Positions 26,901 through 38,892 of a stretch of DNA of 64,000 nucleotides are shown one piece after another (the first letter of the stretch is position 1; the number at the start of each line of letters is the position of its first letter). The notes under the pieces were generated by a model. That model was not told the origin of the DNA. It did no database searches and worked only from the letters and a program-made list of their open reading frames with translations. A program made the position numbers and the translations under genes. The stretch is from Trachythela sp. YZ-2020 (taxonomy: Eukaryota > Cnidaria > Anthozoa > Malacalcyonacea > Clavulariidae), in assembly GCA_016169945.1 (NCBI GenBank), contig JADLSH010000250.1, positions 90,238-154,237 on the forward strand, read 5' to 3'.

Positions 26901-29900
26901 AATCACCCGTGTGCATGCACTAAAACCCCTTTGAAATTGAACACAATAGGTTGTTTGAATTAACACGCTCATTTGAATTTGAAAAGGTAGCCTTTTTTGG
27001 GGGACACCCTGTATAATTGTTTACTAATTATTACAGCACATAATTATTACACACTCCATTAATTTCGGAAATGCATTATACATTATTGTGCAAGGGTTAA
27101 ACGCCGTTTAAAATAGGGTAAAGACAAATCCTGAATGTTATGAGTTACTTCATCCGATAATTCGTTCCACCCTTGTGCTGCTCTATAAGAGAAACTTCTT
27201 TTAACTTTTTAAGAAAGTTAGTTCTTGGTTTAGGTAAAGATAGTTTAACATTACTACCCTTAGAGAATAATTACTATTTTCACATTCCCTGACAACGAAC
27301 GTGTGCTCAACGCCCTCGGCATGTCCCCCCGTTACAAGAACCTGTTCAGAAAGCTTTGTTGTACCGACGTGATCCAGGGTTCAGACGACATCTATCGACA
27401 GCATCTTGGTTGCGATGATGTCCTTCCTTAACTTCTCATAGTGGTCCTTTTCCACATTGATCTCTTTCTTTTCTAGATGTACGTATTGTACTGTAATGTA
27501 TTGTACTGTCTTGTCCTGTAACTTTTTCAAATATTATTTTTCCAGTTAGTGGACAAGTGCACTTTAATACTTATGTTTTTAGCCAACTCCTGGCGCCCTA
27601 TTATTTCTTTTATCCACATATGGCAATTTCAGTTAAGTTTACAGGAAGGTGTTGACAGCCTTCCCCAACATGAGCTCACAGCTCCTCATTTCGATAATGT
27701 AATTTGCACCCAAAACTCAGCTTAGGTTACATTTACACTAAGACGCCTTTAGGGCAACATGCATTAACCTGGATTATAGGACGCACTATGAGCCTATACA
27801 TCCTCTTTTCGAAACTTCCGAAAACTAAAACTTAAGGCACACGAACCAATTGGCATGAATGTTTCGACCCAAGATAAGAACTCTTGGCACATTAATCAAA
27901 ATTTATAGCCTTATAAGTTAATTTTCATGATTCCCACAGAACGTAAAACAAAAAATTAAAGAGCTGTAAGAGCATGCCATTCAAGAAACGTTTCTAACTT
28001 CAATTTCACTTCATTGAAACGAATATACTTGCGATACAATTATAGGCCGTTTTAGCTAATTCTCGACACTTCCAAAAATGTTTACTCATGTTTAAACGCA
28101 GCTATCTCGGTCAATATTGCATGAAAATGCACACGGCCTACATGTATATCAAAATTTATGTTAGACATTACTGAATTCAAAGATCCTTGTTTAAGTATTA
28201 GTAATAACTCCTTTAGTTTTTAAGTAATATACTAAATCAAACAGGAGAACTTTTTTGCGCCACCCGGTATATACTCGAGACTAACCTGTATCTGAGAAGT
28301 ACCTAATTGGGGCTCACATACAGGTAGTGCGTTTACACTAGATATACTGTTGTACCTAACTAAAGGCACGAGTCCTATATATTGGACCATTATATGTATG
28401 CACAATGTAGACTGTAGTAAAATCAATATTTCGTGAAATATAGTTTTAGGTCGGTCCTATCTGTGGGTCAGTCTTAAACCTGGGTTTCATATGTCGCCGA
28501 TAGTCGGCGATGCTTTCGCAGTGCCATTGTCTTTGATCCTCGATGAGTAAAATCCTTTGTCTACCTGAAATAACTTTCTGCTTCAATGATCACTAACAAT
28601 GGTCCGTGAGTGCATCGCCGACCATCGCCAACATATGAAAACCAGGCTTAATATTAAAGTCAGGCCTATCGCATTTACACTTACTGGACAACTGCCTTGG
28701 CTTTATGTCAGTCCTATAGGTCAGGTAACTAGTGTAAACGGGGCTTTTCATATATACATAGTTTGTGCAGTACATTTGCTCTATAACAGTGCCTAATATA
28801 TTTACTCTTTTTCCTCTGGTGAATTACCGAATATGAAATATGGAATCGAATATGGACAGGGGTCGAAATTTACGCTATTCCGCTATTAATACCATATTAG
28901 AGTAAAATGCCGTACGGAATAGTAAACTTCATGATCTTGGTATTTCGTTTGTATATAGACTATAGTAGAACAAATTGTGGTAGGTACCAATTTATAGTAT
29001 CAGTATGTTATTGAGGGTAATAAGCTCGCTTGCCTATCTTATTTTGCTGCGTTCATTTCAACTTTTGCCACAAAAGTCATGACAGACTGGCACCAGCAAT
29101 AATGCATAACACAGCAACACATTTGATAGATTAATGGTGTATAAATACAACCCTGATAACGACAGAAGTGTTTGCTATATTTGTGTTGATCTTTAGTTCG
29201 GGGGTCTTTAGTTCTAGCCTGTGAATGGGCCTTCAGAGACATAAAGGAATAGTAGATCTTCAGGCGGAATAGTAAATTTCAAAATCTACTATTCCGGTTG
29301 TATAGGAAAAACAAATGTACATTTCGACCCCTGAATGCAATACAATAATCTGGCATTAGAAAGAGTAAAATATTGCCTATCCATGCCAGTTCTGAAATAT
29401 TTTCCGAGAAGTCAAGTAAGGACCATCCCTCATTGATCCAGTATTTTCTCAGAAGAAAACCGGTGTGCCCGAAGCTGCTGAGAAAGTGCTTGACCGCGGT
29501 GGAAAACAAACCCATGACCTAAAGATAGATAATTAGTAAAGCAAAAAATACTTATTTGCAAGCAATGTTGCGATATATAACAGAGACGGATAATATTCGC
29601 CTGGACAAACTCGAGCTAAAATAAGGAAGTTCGTCTAACAATTCATGTATTTGTTCCTATCATCCGTATAAAGGAGGCAAAGAGTTTCTAATCGCTCAAT
29701 AGTAAACCAACTGACGTTAGTCTTTCTTATTTCAGCTGGCTGCCTGTCCCGTATTGTGATTGACGAAGTACACTGCACCAGCCAATGGGGACATGACTTC
29801 AGACCCGACTATAAAATTCTTGGAATTCTTAAAAGGCAATTTCCAAATTCTCCAATTCTCGGACTTACAGCTACAGCAACATCACGTGTCATCGAAGATG

Positions 29901-32345
29901 TGAAGAAAATTCTGAACTTGAGATCAAACTGTGTTTTACTTAAAGCTTCTTTCAATCGTCCCAATCTTTATTACGAGGTAATAATATCGCCGTTACAGTC
30001 ACAATACAAGAACTTTCCCAATTCTGGTTCTGTAACTTGTTTTGAATTTCATTAATACCGCCTGATTAACTGCCAATCGTAGAAACGAGTTCCGTAACGG
30101 TTACAGGAAAGAAGGTCGTATTTTAGCATCGTTGCCAAAATTCGGTTTTCGCTTCGCGTCACGCGAACAAATTCGCCTAGTGGAGAACGGGCTTAAATCC
30201 TGCAGTACACTATAGTTTTATATACTTTGTATAGGTAATAGTATGGTTTCGAGTGCAATTTGGAAAAAAAACATGCACGAGTGAGTTTTTCAAAGACGAT
30301 CAAAATTGCACGAGTCCGAAGGACGGACGAGTGTTTGTGCTTTGAAAAACTGCACAGGTCTTGAAACTCAAATTTCTGGTTTATTTTTATAATATACATG
30401 ATACATGAAAAAATCTATCAAACAATGAAATTTTCAAATAGCACAGAAGAAAAGAATAATTCAAAGCCTTAGGAGAGTGAAGTTGTCCAGGCTGTGATGT
30501 TACAAGTTTCTCTCGCTCCTTCCTATTCCAATGAACACCTCATGCTACGTTCAACATAGTGGAAAGAAACAAAAAGAGCGTCACTCCAATTTCGCCATGC
30601 CTTCGGGTCAGAATAAAATCGTGAAAACTTACAAACGTGCATGGTATATTTTTTCGTTCCTTGGACTTCTGTTGGCACGGTAGCCACAGCCTGCCGCCCA
30701 GCTGTCTCTTGGACGGCTATTTTTGAATTTGGACGGCCACTTGAAAAAGACGGCTTTTGGACGGTTTATCATATTGACCCCTTTTGGACGGCCTCTAAAA
30801 AATCAGTAGATTGTACACTGTACTTGTAGATGGCTTCAATTGCAAAAATAGGGAAGGTAGCGACCTTACACAATAAGTCTTTACCTAATTGTCTTTGTTT
30901 TCCGCTCTTTCTTTTGGCTAACACCGAATTGTGAGTCTATCGTAGCTCTCTTAATAAGCCATTAAATATATCTCGAACGTGTTGTGCCTGCAGTGTAGGT
31001 AGTATCTTTACGAAATACTGCGGTTAAGTTGTATCTAACTACCTGAAAAATACAATAAGAATTTCGATGTTTCGAGCAAAGGCCCTTCGTCCGGAAATTA
31101 GTAGCCAAACTTCGAAGTTCTTATTGTATTTTTCAGGTATAGTTTGATCTAACTTAACCGCAGTATAGACGAAACAAAATCTTAGTTGTCAAAAAGCAAA
31201 TAGCGATTAGTTTTTAACATCTACCATATCTTTCAGGTTCGAAGGAAACCGTCAACTTCTGAAGACATAATAGATGAGATTGCATCTGTAATTAAAACGC
31301 AGTTTTCAGGACAGTCAGGTAATAGATATGTATTTGTTTCTTGAATAAGATGCACAAGAATCGGTGTACCACGTGCTGTAAATAGTAATTTTTGCCTTTC
31401 CATAATATTTATTTTGAGTAAGGCCCTGCGCAAACGAGGATGAGAGTTGGTGAGAGTCAATGAGAGTTGCAACTCTCGCTCGCGTTTCGAACAGGTGTGT
31501 ATAATTACACACCAAAGTGTGTTCAATTACACACATGCAAAGATGTGTTTAATTACACACCAAGGTGAGTACGTTTTACACACTTTTCTACGCACTTTCG
31601 GAAAACACACCTTGGTGTGTTAGAAAACACACATTGGTGTGTAAGAAAACACACCATGGTGGATCACAAAACACGCCAAGGTGTGTTATGGGACACACTT
31701 CCTTTTTGCACACCTTTCTTTACACACTTTCGCCAACTCTCATGCAAACTATCGCTTGCCAACTCTCATCAACTCTCATGCACTTGAGCTGGTTCACATT
31801 TTGATGAGAGTTTACCCTGGTTTGACCGCTTCACGTGGTAATATCCAGTCAACTCTCATGCAACTCTTGTTCTCGTTTGACCGGAGCATGAGAATTGATG
31901 AAACTCTCATGCAAAACCTCGATTACCAACTCTTATCAACTCTCTTAACTCGCAATATATATGCCTGTCAGAGCCGGTTGTATAAAAGTCTTAACTACCT
32001 GTTAACTACCCGTTTTGTAGTTAAATAGTATCGTTAACTCGAAAATGCGCGATTCTGATTGGTTAACCTTCGCCCTAACAATAGTTAACTTTAACTACTC
32101 TTTTATACAACCGGTCCCAGACATGGAACGGTATAGTGTATTGACGTCAAGCGCTTTGCTTTACTATAATTCACAGTCTCTCTGATATGTTTGTGCTGTT
32201 ACAGTTAAATTAGAACCACTTTTTCCCATGTTAAACATCTTGACAACAGTATTATACATTTTCTTGCTATTTAGGAATAGTGTACTGTTTTTCAAAGAAA
32301 GATTCATTTGATGTTGCCTCAGGACTGCAAGAGTCTCCAGATTGA
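17947..32345 (+). CDS. RECQL: RECQL duplicate truncated by a transposon (332 residues possible)
   Basis: Exons: 17947-18238, 21080-21391, 29736-29977, 31237-31318, 32275-32345. All splice sites are GT-AG and phases agree, giving 999 nt. The last exon enters a Penelope-like element at 32329 and stops at TGA 32343-32345 after QESPD. The predicted product keeps the N-terminal coiled region ([19 protein letters not shown]), Walker [22 protein letters not shown], the DEVH box, the aromatic loop [11 protein letters not shown] and motif [11 protein letters not shown], then ends in motif IV. It lacks the second helicase lobe, zinc site and winged helix, so it should not unwind DNA. It could be a pseudogene or give a truncated ATPase lobe. 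Exon 6 also survives at 36530-36736; exons 7-9 are absent. Confidence 0.8.
18239..21079 (+). other. RECQL intron 1, truncated copy
   Basis: This is non-coding, and similar to 46163-48437. It contains a 33-bp tandem duplication (GGAAATTGTACCCTTCAAAT..., around 19505-19565) that is single in the other copy, a G-rich run at 19795-19812, and a hAT-type element at 20571-21043. Confidence 0.6.
20571..21043 (+). mobile_element. hAT-type non-autonomous element with 8-bp target duplication
   Basis: The ends are inverted repeats TAAAGTTGGGCGGTAT and its complement. It is flanked by direct repeats ACTGTATG at 20563-20570 and 21044-21051. The other RECQL copy has the uninterrupted site GTACTGTATGTATGATAAAA near 48401-48419. 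The 473-bp interior is rich in GGTATACCGG-type palindromes and has a CG-rich stretch (20827-20841), but no open transposase. An 8-bp duplication is the hallmark of hAT elements. Confidence 0.9.
22020..22209 (+). repeat. Three tandem copies of a 63-bp unit
   Basis: Each unit begins GACGT(C/T)TAA and ends CAATCTTAAGG, and has the palindrome CAAACTGCAGTTTG near its middle (changed to TAACTGCAGTTTA in the third). The array touches the left end of the long inverted-repeat element at 22214. It is absent from intron 2 of the intact gene. Confidence 0.85.
22681..23697 (+). CDS. R2/NeSL-like RT thumb region fragment
   Basis: From about 22905 the 338-residue frame carries [27 protein letters not shown] and [15 protein letters not shown], which fit the segment after the catalytic box of R2/NeSL-like reverse transcriptases. 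The part before 22900 is out of frame; the catalytic YADD lies in another frame. The frame ends at 23697, and the zinc-knuckle segment continues in frame 23847-24305 ([17 protein letters not shown]). Confidence 0.75.
   Translation: MTRHTYIKKHATRCFFLATLVLSCSNLPSNLSSGSDGGNLCTGPTETPRYLYLRPRVRRRSCNHDPKKLLHSVSTAADALGLEFRPDKCASLSMKKKNPRVELNDFQVQGQTIPPLDREEHYRYLGVPIGLVHDIQQIGTLVDQLVQKLDKVQKQSLLAPWQKLDANRTFVQPCLTYALRSTDPTTKSLKAYHAQIIRTVRSVCSLPTRATTHYIFGSKQAGGLGFTDPCHENHLQTVVQAVKMLASSDTTVASVAKLELRQTVRFAAQSDPTPNLVSSFLYNCSDRRLETIRSRTGSLWTRTRRATKHMNVTINVPDIGPPTITTPEYADAVQAKDV
24365..25884 (+). mobile_element. Tc1/mariner-type transposon
   Basis: Inverted ends CAGGGTGTACCAAAAAAACG and complement extend for about 65 bp, with TA on both flanks (24363-24364 and 25885-25886). 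The 1520-bp element contains a broken transposase gene on the plus strand. Confidence 0.9.
24578..25566 (+). pseudogene. Tc1/mariner-type DDE transposase, broken
   Basis: The first frame (24578-25258) has a helix-turn-helix type start ([18 protein letters not shown]) and the first catalytic Asp in LIGDEASF. After a small deletion near 25240 the second frame (25225-25566) has [14 protein letters not shown] and the second Asp in [10 protein letters not shown]. The segment that should carry the PDLTPLD-type turn and the third acidic residue is missing after [10 protein letters not shown]; the frame resumes at [18 protein letters not shown]. It cannot be active. Confidence 0.8.
26385..26445 (+). 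repeat. Clustered poly-G runs
   Basis: At least four runs of six or more G occur within about 60 bp, the longest about 15 G (26407-26420 region). Such spacing could fold as a G-quadruplex on the plus strand. The runs may also be error-prone in sequencing. Confidence 0.7.
26516..26673 (+). mobile_element. Fold-back unit (158 bp) nested in the mariner-type element
   Basis: AATTACTTTATGGTTTCCGT at the left is the complement of the right end, and the inner segment GTTAAGAAAAGC / GCTTTTCTTAAC pairs too. The motif GTTTGGATCAGGCCATCCAAAC, shared with the hairpin at 26061-26090, suggests both came from one palindromic family. Confidence 0.7.
28268..29735 (+). other. Rest of intron 2, truncated RECQL copy
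   Basis: Apart from the MITE at 28479-28646, this stretch is non-coding and similar to 49690-50765 of the intact gene, with many small differences. I see no gene in it. Confidence 0.6.
28479..28646 (+). mobile_element. MITE with GTCGGCGATG-type ends, copy A
   Basis: CCTGGGTTTCATATGTCGCC at the left and its near-complement at the right form about 35 bp of inverted repeat. An inner palindrome TCGCCGAT/GTCGGCGA lies within each arm. The same element lies at 49526-49692 in the intact gene. Confidence 0.8.
29978..31236 (+). other. RECQL intron 3, truncated copy
   Basis: It starts with one inverted-repeat end (29993-30115) of the element that is complete at 51023-52226 in the intact gene. It then holds a segment (30195-30340) that is an inverted copy of intron 5 sequence near 3780-3890, and the fold-back at 31015-31166. 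No gene is seen. Confidence 0.55.
31015..31166 (+). mobile_element. Fold-back element in intron 3, truncated RECQL copy
   Basis: ATACTGCGGTTAAGTT and ACCTGAAAAATACAATAAGAA at the left are mirrored at the right, giving about 55-bp inverted ends. A related fold-back at 53280-53420 in the intact gene has a nearly perfect stem. A partial relative is at 56335-56375. Confidence 0.75.
31319..32274 (+). other. RECQL intron 4, truncated copy, with repeat arrays
   Basis: It contains GAGAGTT repeats (31440-31480), the ACACACC/GGTGTGT palindrome array (31493-31735), the AACTCTCAT cluster (31736-31950) and a MITE (31974-32114). From 31487 on it is the source or sister of 4529-5311. No gene is present. 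Confidence 0.7.
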
Positions 32346-35313
32346 CATTCAACCGGAAGTAGACCTCTCAGACGATCTGTTACACAAATGGCAATCTTGC
32401 GTGATGGGCTGTTCCTTGAAATTAACCAACATCCTTATGACACACCATGAACAGCAGCTACTATCAAGAAAAGACATGCCACCAGACCTGATGTTGCTTG
32501 ACCCATCACCTCCAACTGTTCCACATTTTCGCCATCAGCCAACCCACCAGGGTTGGCGACAATAAATCCTCCTATTTCTAAAACACTTCCAGGTAAACGA
32601 ACCAGCATGAAACAATTTTTGAATGTCAAACAACGGAGACGTATTTCTAAAAAATGCAAAGAGAAAAAAATATTTATTTAAACAATTGAATGAAAAGGTC
32701 GACAACAAATTGGTTGTGAACCTAACAAAAGAACAACTACCCAAGCCCCTCATTTCAGTCTTGAACAAGGGTTTAAAATTTGTACCGAAGCCAAAACCGG
32801 TTGCATGGGAAATTGTTTATAATGCATTTCTAAAATTCCGCCGATGCATGTACATCAAATATTATTTCTTTGACATGGAGATTAACAACGAGAGCCATGA
32901 TTTTAGAACTCCCAGTACTTGGGAACCACCACAACCAACAAACGAAAATCTTGTGGCATACATTGCGAACATTTTGGCTACCTTAAGAGAAAATTTTCAT
33001 GAAAAGCAATTTAACATGCATGACAACCTGACTGGAAAAGAACGAGATTTTATATCAAACTATGAAAGGAACGAAAAACACATCATAAAGCCTGCGGACA
33101 AGGGCGGTGCCGTTGTGATTTGGTCCACCGAGGACTATAAGACAGAGGCACACGCGCAACTTTCCAACCCCCAGAATTACGAACTGGTTGATTCTCAGCC
33201 TAGATTGATGTTGAACAGTTTATCCGGAGAAATTACCAAATATTTGCATGAAATTCTATGTTCACATCTGATTGATCATAAAACATTTATGTTTCTGTTA
33301 CCGGAAACGATCCACGCGTACCCATATTTTACATGCTGCCCAAAATACACAAGAAAAATGTACCCGGTAGGCCAATAATTTCGGGATGTGGATCGCCCAC
33401 CGACAACCTGTCGCATTTCGTGGACAAATATCTAAATCCGATAACAGAAATAATACCATCCTACATTAAGGATACAAATCACTTTCTAAGCATCATTTTG
33501 AATTTAACGGACTGCCTCCCAGAGTACCATATTAGTCACAATTGATGTGAAATCCTTATACACCAACATACCAATCAGTGAAGGGATAAATGCATGCATG
33601 CAAGCCTTGAAATCATTTTACTCAGATGACTGGCCCTTGTTGCCGGTAATTGAACAATTTCTCGATTACACCATGAGACGTAACTATTTCACATTCGAAG
33701 GAAAATTATATTTGCAAAAACACGGCACAGCCATGGGCACAAAAACGGCACCATCCTTTGCAAACATTTTCATGGCTGAACTAGAAGAATCCTTTTTCAA
33801 AACTTTAAGGCACAACGAAAAGCCTTTGTTTTACCGTCGATTTCTCGATGACGGCTTTATTATCTGGACACATGGTCTAGTTGCACTTAAACAATTTATG
33901 GACAAATTGAATTCGTTTCATAAAACAATTAAATTTGAGTACACCTATTCAGAAAAGGAAGTTAATTTTTTGGACACAACAATTTATAAGGATGCGGACG
34001 GCAAAATAAAATCAGACCTTTACATCAAACCAACGGATTGCCAACCGCTTTTACACAATAACTCATTCCATCCCAAACAATGTAAAGCTGGCTTGGTGTA
34101 CAGTCAAATGTTGAGATATCGCCGCATAATCACGGACGACGACCGATTTGCCTCGAGGGTGCAACACCTGAGGGCAGTTTTGCTCGCTCGTGGCTATAAA
34201 GATGGCGAATATCCTACAGTCTGTAGACAAAGCAAGCATTTACACCCAATCACACTTACTCGATAACGCATCCCAGAGAACCAGCAGACCATCAGTCCTG
34301 CCATTTGTGATACCATACCATCCACGACTGCACCAAGTGAACAGAATCCTGCGACAACACTGGGCATATATTGAAAGCGACAGATATCTTGCGGGGATCT
34401 TTCCAACTGCACCAACGGTCGCCTTCCAGAGACACAAGAATCTAAGAGAACATTTTATACGTTCTAAACACACGTGAAACTGATATAATATTCAGAACTA
34501 TAAACTCTCACTCAGTAAATGATTGACTAGGATAGCTAGCCTATTCATAATATATATCATATTTTATAACACCAAATAAAAATTGTAGGAGGCACCGTCA
34601 TATATGTATATAGTAGGCAGAGATTCTTGCAAGATATCAGGATATTTATAGTATATAAGGTATATAAAATACTAAATTGTGAATCGAATCACATGTCTAT
34701 TGATAATTGACATCGTAGAATTCTGTACAATAAACTCACATTTTGCTGTGGATATTTACGTGTACCAATGAATAAACAATGTTCACAAATTTGTTTGAAA
34801 AATGTTCACAATGTCCTACTCACATTGATAAACCTAAACTGGTTCCCAGCTGTGACCTCTGCTATTTTCATGATGAACTCCTCGGTTCTTTGAGGAATTA
34901 CGGCAGATCGACTATCATGGGACTTTACATGATGTCCTAAGTCAGTCACAGCCACCTACGGAGGATGGAACCACGTAAAAACAATGACATGAAGACGACA
35001 CAAATTGCCATATTCACGCCATCTCAGTCTCTCCCGCTCAAAGACGTTAGATCAAAGCACATCATGTGATACACTACACACGTCATAACATCAACACTTT
35101 CATATATTTTTTTACTTCATGTAATACATTATCGTAAATAGCACATTGATCATATTACCAATGAATGTCAACACATGATCTCAAATGTTTACAAGTCAGA
35201 TTGCAGGAATGAATTTCATCAAGTTCATACTGTCCTGGAGACGGAACATAGTAACGGTAGGATCCAAAAAACCGATACTCTATACACATGATATAGAAAT
35301 TACACGAAAATTT
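32329..35313 (+). mobile_element. Penelope-like retroelement, copy 3
   Basis: Same borders and content as copies 1 and 2. The RT is split into 32623-33378, 33333-33545 and 33547-34266. The breaks are an extra A near 32668, a lost C near 33313 and a short deletion near 33525 at the same spot where copy 2 has an insertion. The last piece (239 residues) has the catalytic RFLDDGF. Bases 34478-35313 are the non-coding tail. Confidence 0.8.
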
Positions 35314-36829
<1,516 letters not shown>

Positions 36830-36884
36830 TAGTTTCATGTTGTTTCTGTGGGTTACAGGGTGACAGGATCTTTGTTCAACCCTT

Positions 36885-37635
36885 CTATCAGCTGAGGTGG
36901 TATAATGGCTCAATCAAGGGGAACAAATAAAACCCATGTCAATTTAATCGTTGTCTATTAAGCTTTTAAAAAATGTATGATAGCAAGTCTAGATCGGTAG
37001 CTTTCCCTCTGAAATCGACACTTGAAGAGTGCTGGCTGTGTTTGGTATTTGGCCGCCATTTTGTTTTTATTCACAACTTTTAAAAATGCATAACTTTGCA
37101 AACAGACAAGCTACGTTAGTTTAATCATAGTTATGGTTTAATCGCTTTTTTATCATAATGCGAGGTCGCTCAAAGATGGTAGTTGGTGTTGTTACTCAAA
37201 TTATGTTCACATTCCCTTGTAAATGACGTCACATTCGGTTTATAAATCGGTTTGAACCGATAAACGACTATAAACATGTTGTTTTCTTTTGTAAAAGTTG
37301 ATTAAAATAATTTCAGAGGCACTCTGTGTGTTTTTTTACTAAATATACACATATATTATCATGATAATGCCTAACAAACATGTAAATATTATACAAAAAC
37401 AGCTATTTCTTATACTCGGCTCCAGTCCCCCAGTTATCCGAAAAGTTCCTTTTTCTTCTGTTTAGTGTTAGGATTTTCGTTTTTTAATGGTTAGATTTCA
37501 AGATATGAATAATATTGTCAGACGATAGCATTATTTTGATATTAATAGTTAGTCAGAGTAATAGTAAATATTTGTCAATTGTTGACAAAATAATCTAAAA
37601 ATGTACAATATGTTACACTACTCACATTGAAAATG
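36885..37635 (+). other. Left flank of the last duplication unit (non-coding)
   Basis: This is a close copy of 9927-10678. It follows the join at 36884 between intron 6 of the truncated copy and the flank of the next unit. No gene seen. Confidence 0.65.
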
Positions 37636-37863
37636 TCAGTCTCCTCCATCTTCATCATCACTCTCGTCTGGAGTTATATTCTCATCTATGACGGCCATGT
37701 AGTCGCACTGCAGAGAACACATGTCTGTACACTTGAGTCCAGCTTTTAGGCAGCAACAGGACTGGAGAGAGCATGCCCTCTTGCACATGACAATGAACAT
37801 GACAATAGTTCTAAGACTTCTTCTGGAGCACGTTTTCAACCTAGCCATACGAAGGTGATAACA

Positions 37864-38877
37864 TCATTGTCTACGTTCCAGCCGTGTCCTTGTGGAGATG
37901 GTATATCTGGACAGGGGGACAAAGCACTTCTCCAGATAGCTGCTTGGTAGTTGGATCGTGCAGCATGAAGACGCAGAGATGACTGGCATGCTGGGAGGGC
38001 CTTTGCCACCTTTGGCGCAGTAAAGCTTATATCGTAGCAGATCTACACTGTCAAATCCATGTCCATAAAGATTACACACAAAAGCTTCTGTTGCACGAAA
38101 GACTTCTTCAGACAAATCCCATGTTTCTCCGATTCTCGCCATAGCATGGACGTATTCTTTCTTTTTCTGAAGTAGTTGAATTGCTTTACACTTTCCCTTT
38201 CCACAAAATGCGGAAACCTTATCGCAACCAGTCAGCGCGTGTACACCAATAAGAGCTTTCAGTTTGCTAATACTGTCAAATAACTGATTACTTAAATAAT
38301 CGACAATCAGAGACAATTCGATTATCCTGGTCTGTGAACCTTTCCCTTTCCTGATGTAACACTTGCCAAGAGATTGGGAGTGAGCAAGAAGAGTAATGAG
38401 AACATCAGTGTCGTCACAATGAATGACACACGTGCTACTAGCATGTTGTGCATGGAGAATAATGCGCGTATCGGCTTCTTCATGGTTACACTGCAACTCT
38501 GGCACCGGTTCACAAGTAGTAGACGTAAGCTTCCAGCACTGGTCATCGCTTGTGACATACATTGTCCTGTCTACAAGTTTGCTCCTAAATTCCGGATTCT
38601 TCCACTGCAACAGCAAAAACTGCATGATTTCGATCTTGTTTGATGTAACACAGAGCAATTTACTCCACGACTTCACTTTATAGCCAGGAAGAATATTCTG
38701 GTACTTGATACCATCAGAGGCTGATGAAGCCCTTTCAACAGTCTTGATAGATACTTGCTTATATATATCAAACACCATATCTATTCGTTTGGTGCTGGTT
38801 ACCATTTCAAACACTTTTTCACTGACCACTTGAAATGTTGCACCAGGAGGAGGCTTGAACTTCTGCAGGAGTGCCAT
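37864..38877 (-). CDS. XPG/FEN1-like nuclease domain segment, copy B (fragment)
   Basis: The 337-residue frame is the partner of 10907-11929 and has the same acidic motifs (EEAD, DDTD, TGCD). It differs by a 9-bp in-frame deletion removing three residues (QNC) before TGCD and a Trp to Cys change in GKGKxKAIQ. The N-terminal strand of the nuclease fold is cut off by the CR1-like element at 38893-39970. The CXC-like Cys-rich tail is at 37848-37636 (KRACSLQSCCCLKAGLKC). Confidence 0.55.
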   Translation of the reverse strand: MALLQKFKPPPGATFQVVSEKVFEMVTSTKRIDMVFDIYKQVSIKTVERASSASDGIKYQNILPGYKVKSWSKLLCVTSNKIEIMQFLLLQWKNPEFRSKLVDRTMYVTSDDQCWKLTSTTCEPVPELQCNHEEADTRIILHAQHASSTCVIHCDDTDVLITLLAHSQSLGKCYIRKGKGSQTRIIELSLIVDYLSNQLFDSISKLKALIGVHALTGCDKVSAFCGKGKCKAIQLLQKKKEYVHAMARIGETWDLSEEVFRATEAFVCNLYGHGFDSVDLLRYKLYCAKGGKGPPSMPVISASSCCTIQLPSSYLEKCFVPLSRYTISTRTRLERRQ

Positions 38878-38892
38878 TCCGTCATATATGGT

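Larger units (their letters stand above)
25912..27011 (+). mobile_element. Non-autonomous mariner-type element with ~80-bp inverted ends
   Basis: Ends CAGGGTGTCCCCAAAAAAGG and complement, about 80 bp, with TA on both sides (25910-25911, 27012-27013). No transposase is present. It holds a hairpin at 26061-26090, a poly-G-rich stretch at 26385-26445, and a fold-back unit at 26516-26673. Confidence 0.85.
24302..27284 (-). mobile_element. Minus-strand non-LTR retrotransposon insertion within the R2/NeSL-like element
   Basis: Direct repeats TTCCCT (24296-24301 and 27285-27290) bound this block. Closing it restores the frame AWFPDNERV of the host element. On the minus strand, 27207-27088 reads [19 protein letters not shown] and FKRRLTLAQ, a typical non-LTR ORF2 C-terminus. 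The A-rich 3' end points to 24302. Two DNA elements (24365-25884 and 25912-27011) have since inserted into its 3' part. Confidence 0.75.
22690..27431 (+). mobile_element. R2/NeSL-like non-LTR retrotransposon with restriction-like endonuclease, split by an insertion
   Basis: The first part (22690-24301) carries the end of an RT (AYADDLVIM near 22851, frame-broken), a thumb region (22950-23697), a zinc-knuckle segment [18 protein letters not shown] (near 23925), and a restriction-like endonuclease region (24085-24301) with [11 protein letters not shown] and [12 protein letters not shown] in shifting frames. The C-terminus resumes at 27285-27431 ([19 protein letters not shown] ... ending DDVLP and a stop). 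Between them is a 3-kb insertion flanked by TTCCCT. Order RT, CCHC, endonuclease is that of the R2/NeSL/R4 group. It is 5' truncated and inactive. Bases 27432-27980 are probably its 3' UTR. Confidence 0.8.
22214..28267 (+). mobile_element. DNA element with ~290-bp terminal inverted repeats, TA target, host of nested insertions
   Basis: The left end CTGGGTGGCGCAAAAAGTT and the right end, complementary to CCGGGTGGCGCAAAAAAGTT, begin inverted repeats of about 290 bp (22214-22505 and about 27980-28267), roughly 85 percent alike by eye. TA flanks both sides (22212-22213, 28268-28269), as for Tc1/mariner-type insertion. No transposase of its own was recognised. Its inside is filled by the R2/NeSL-like element. 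It is in intron 2 of the truncated RECQL copy and absent from the intact gene. Confidence 0.75.
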
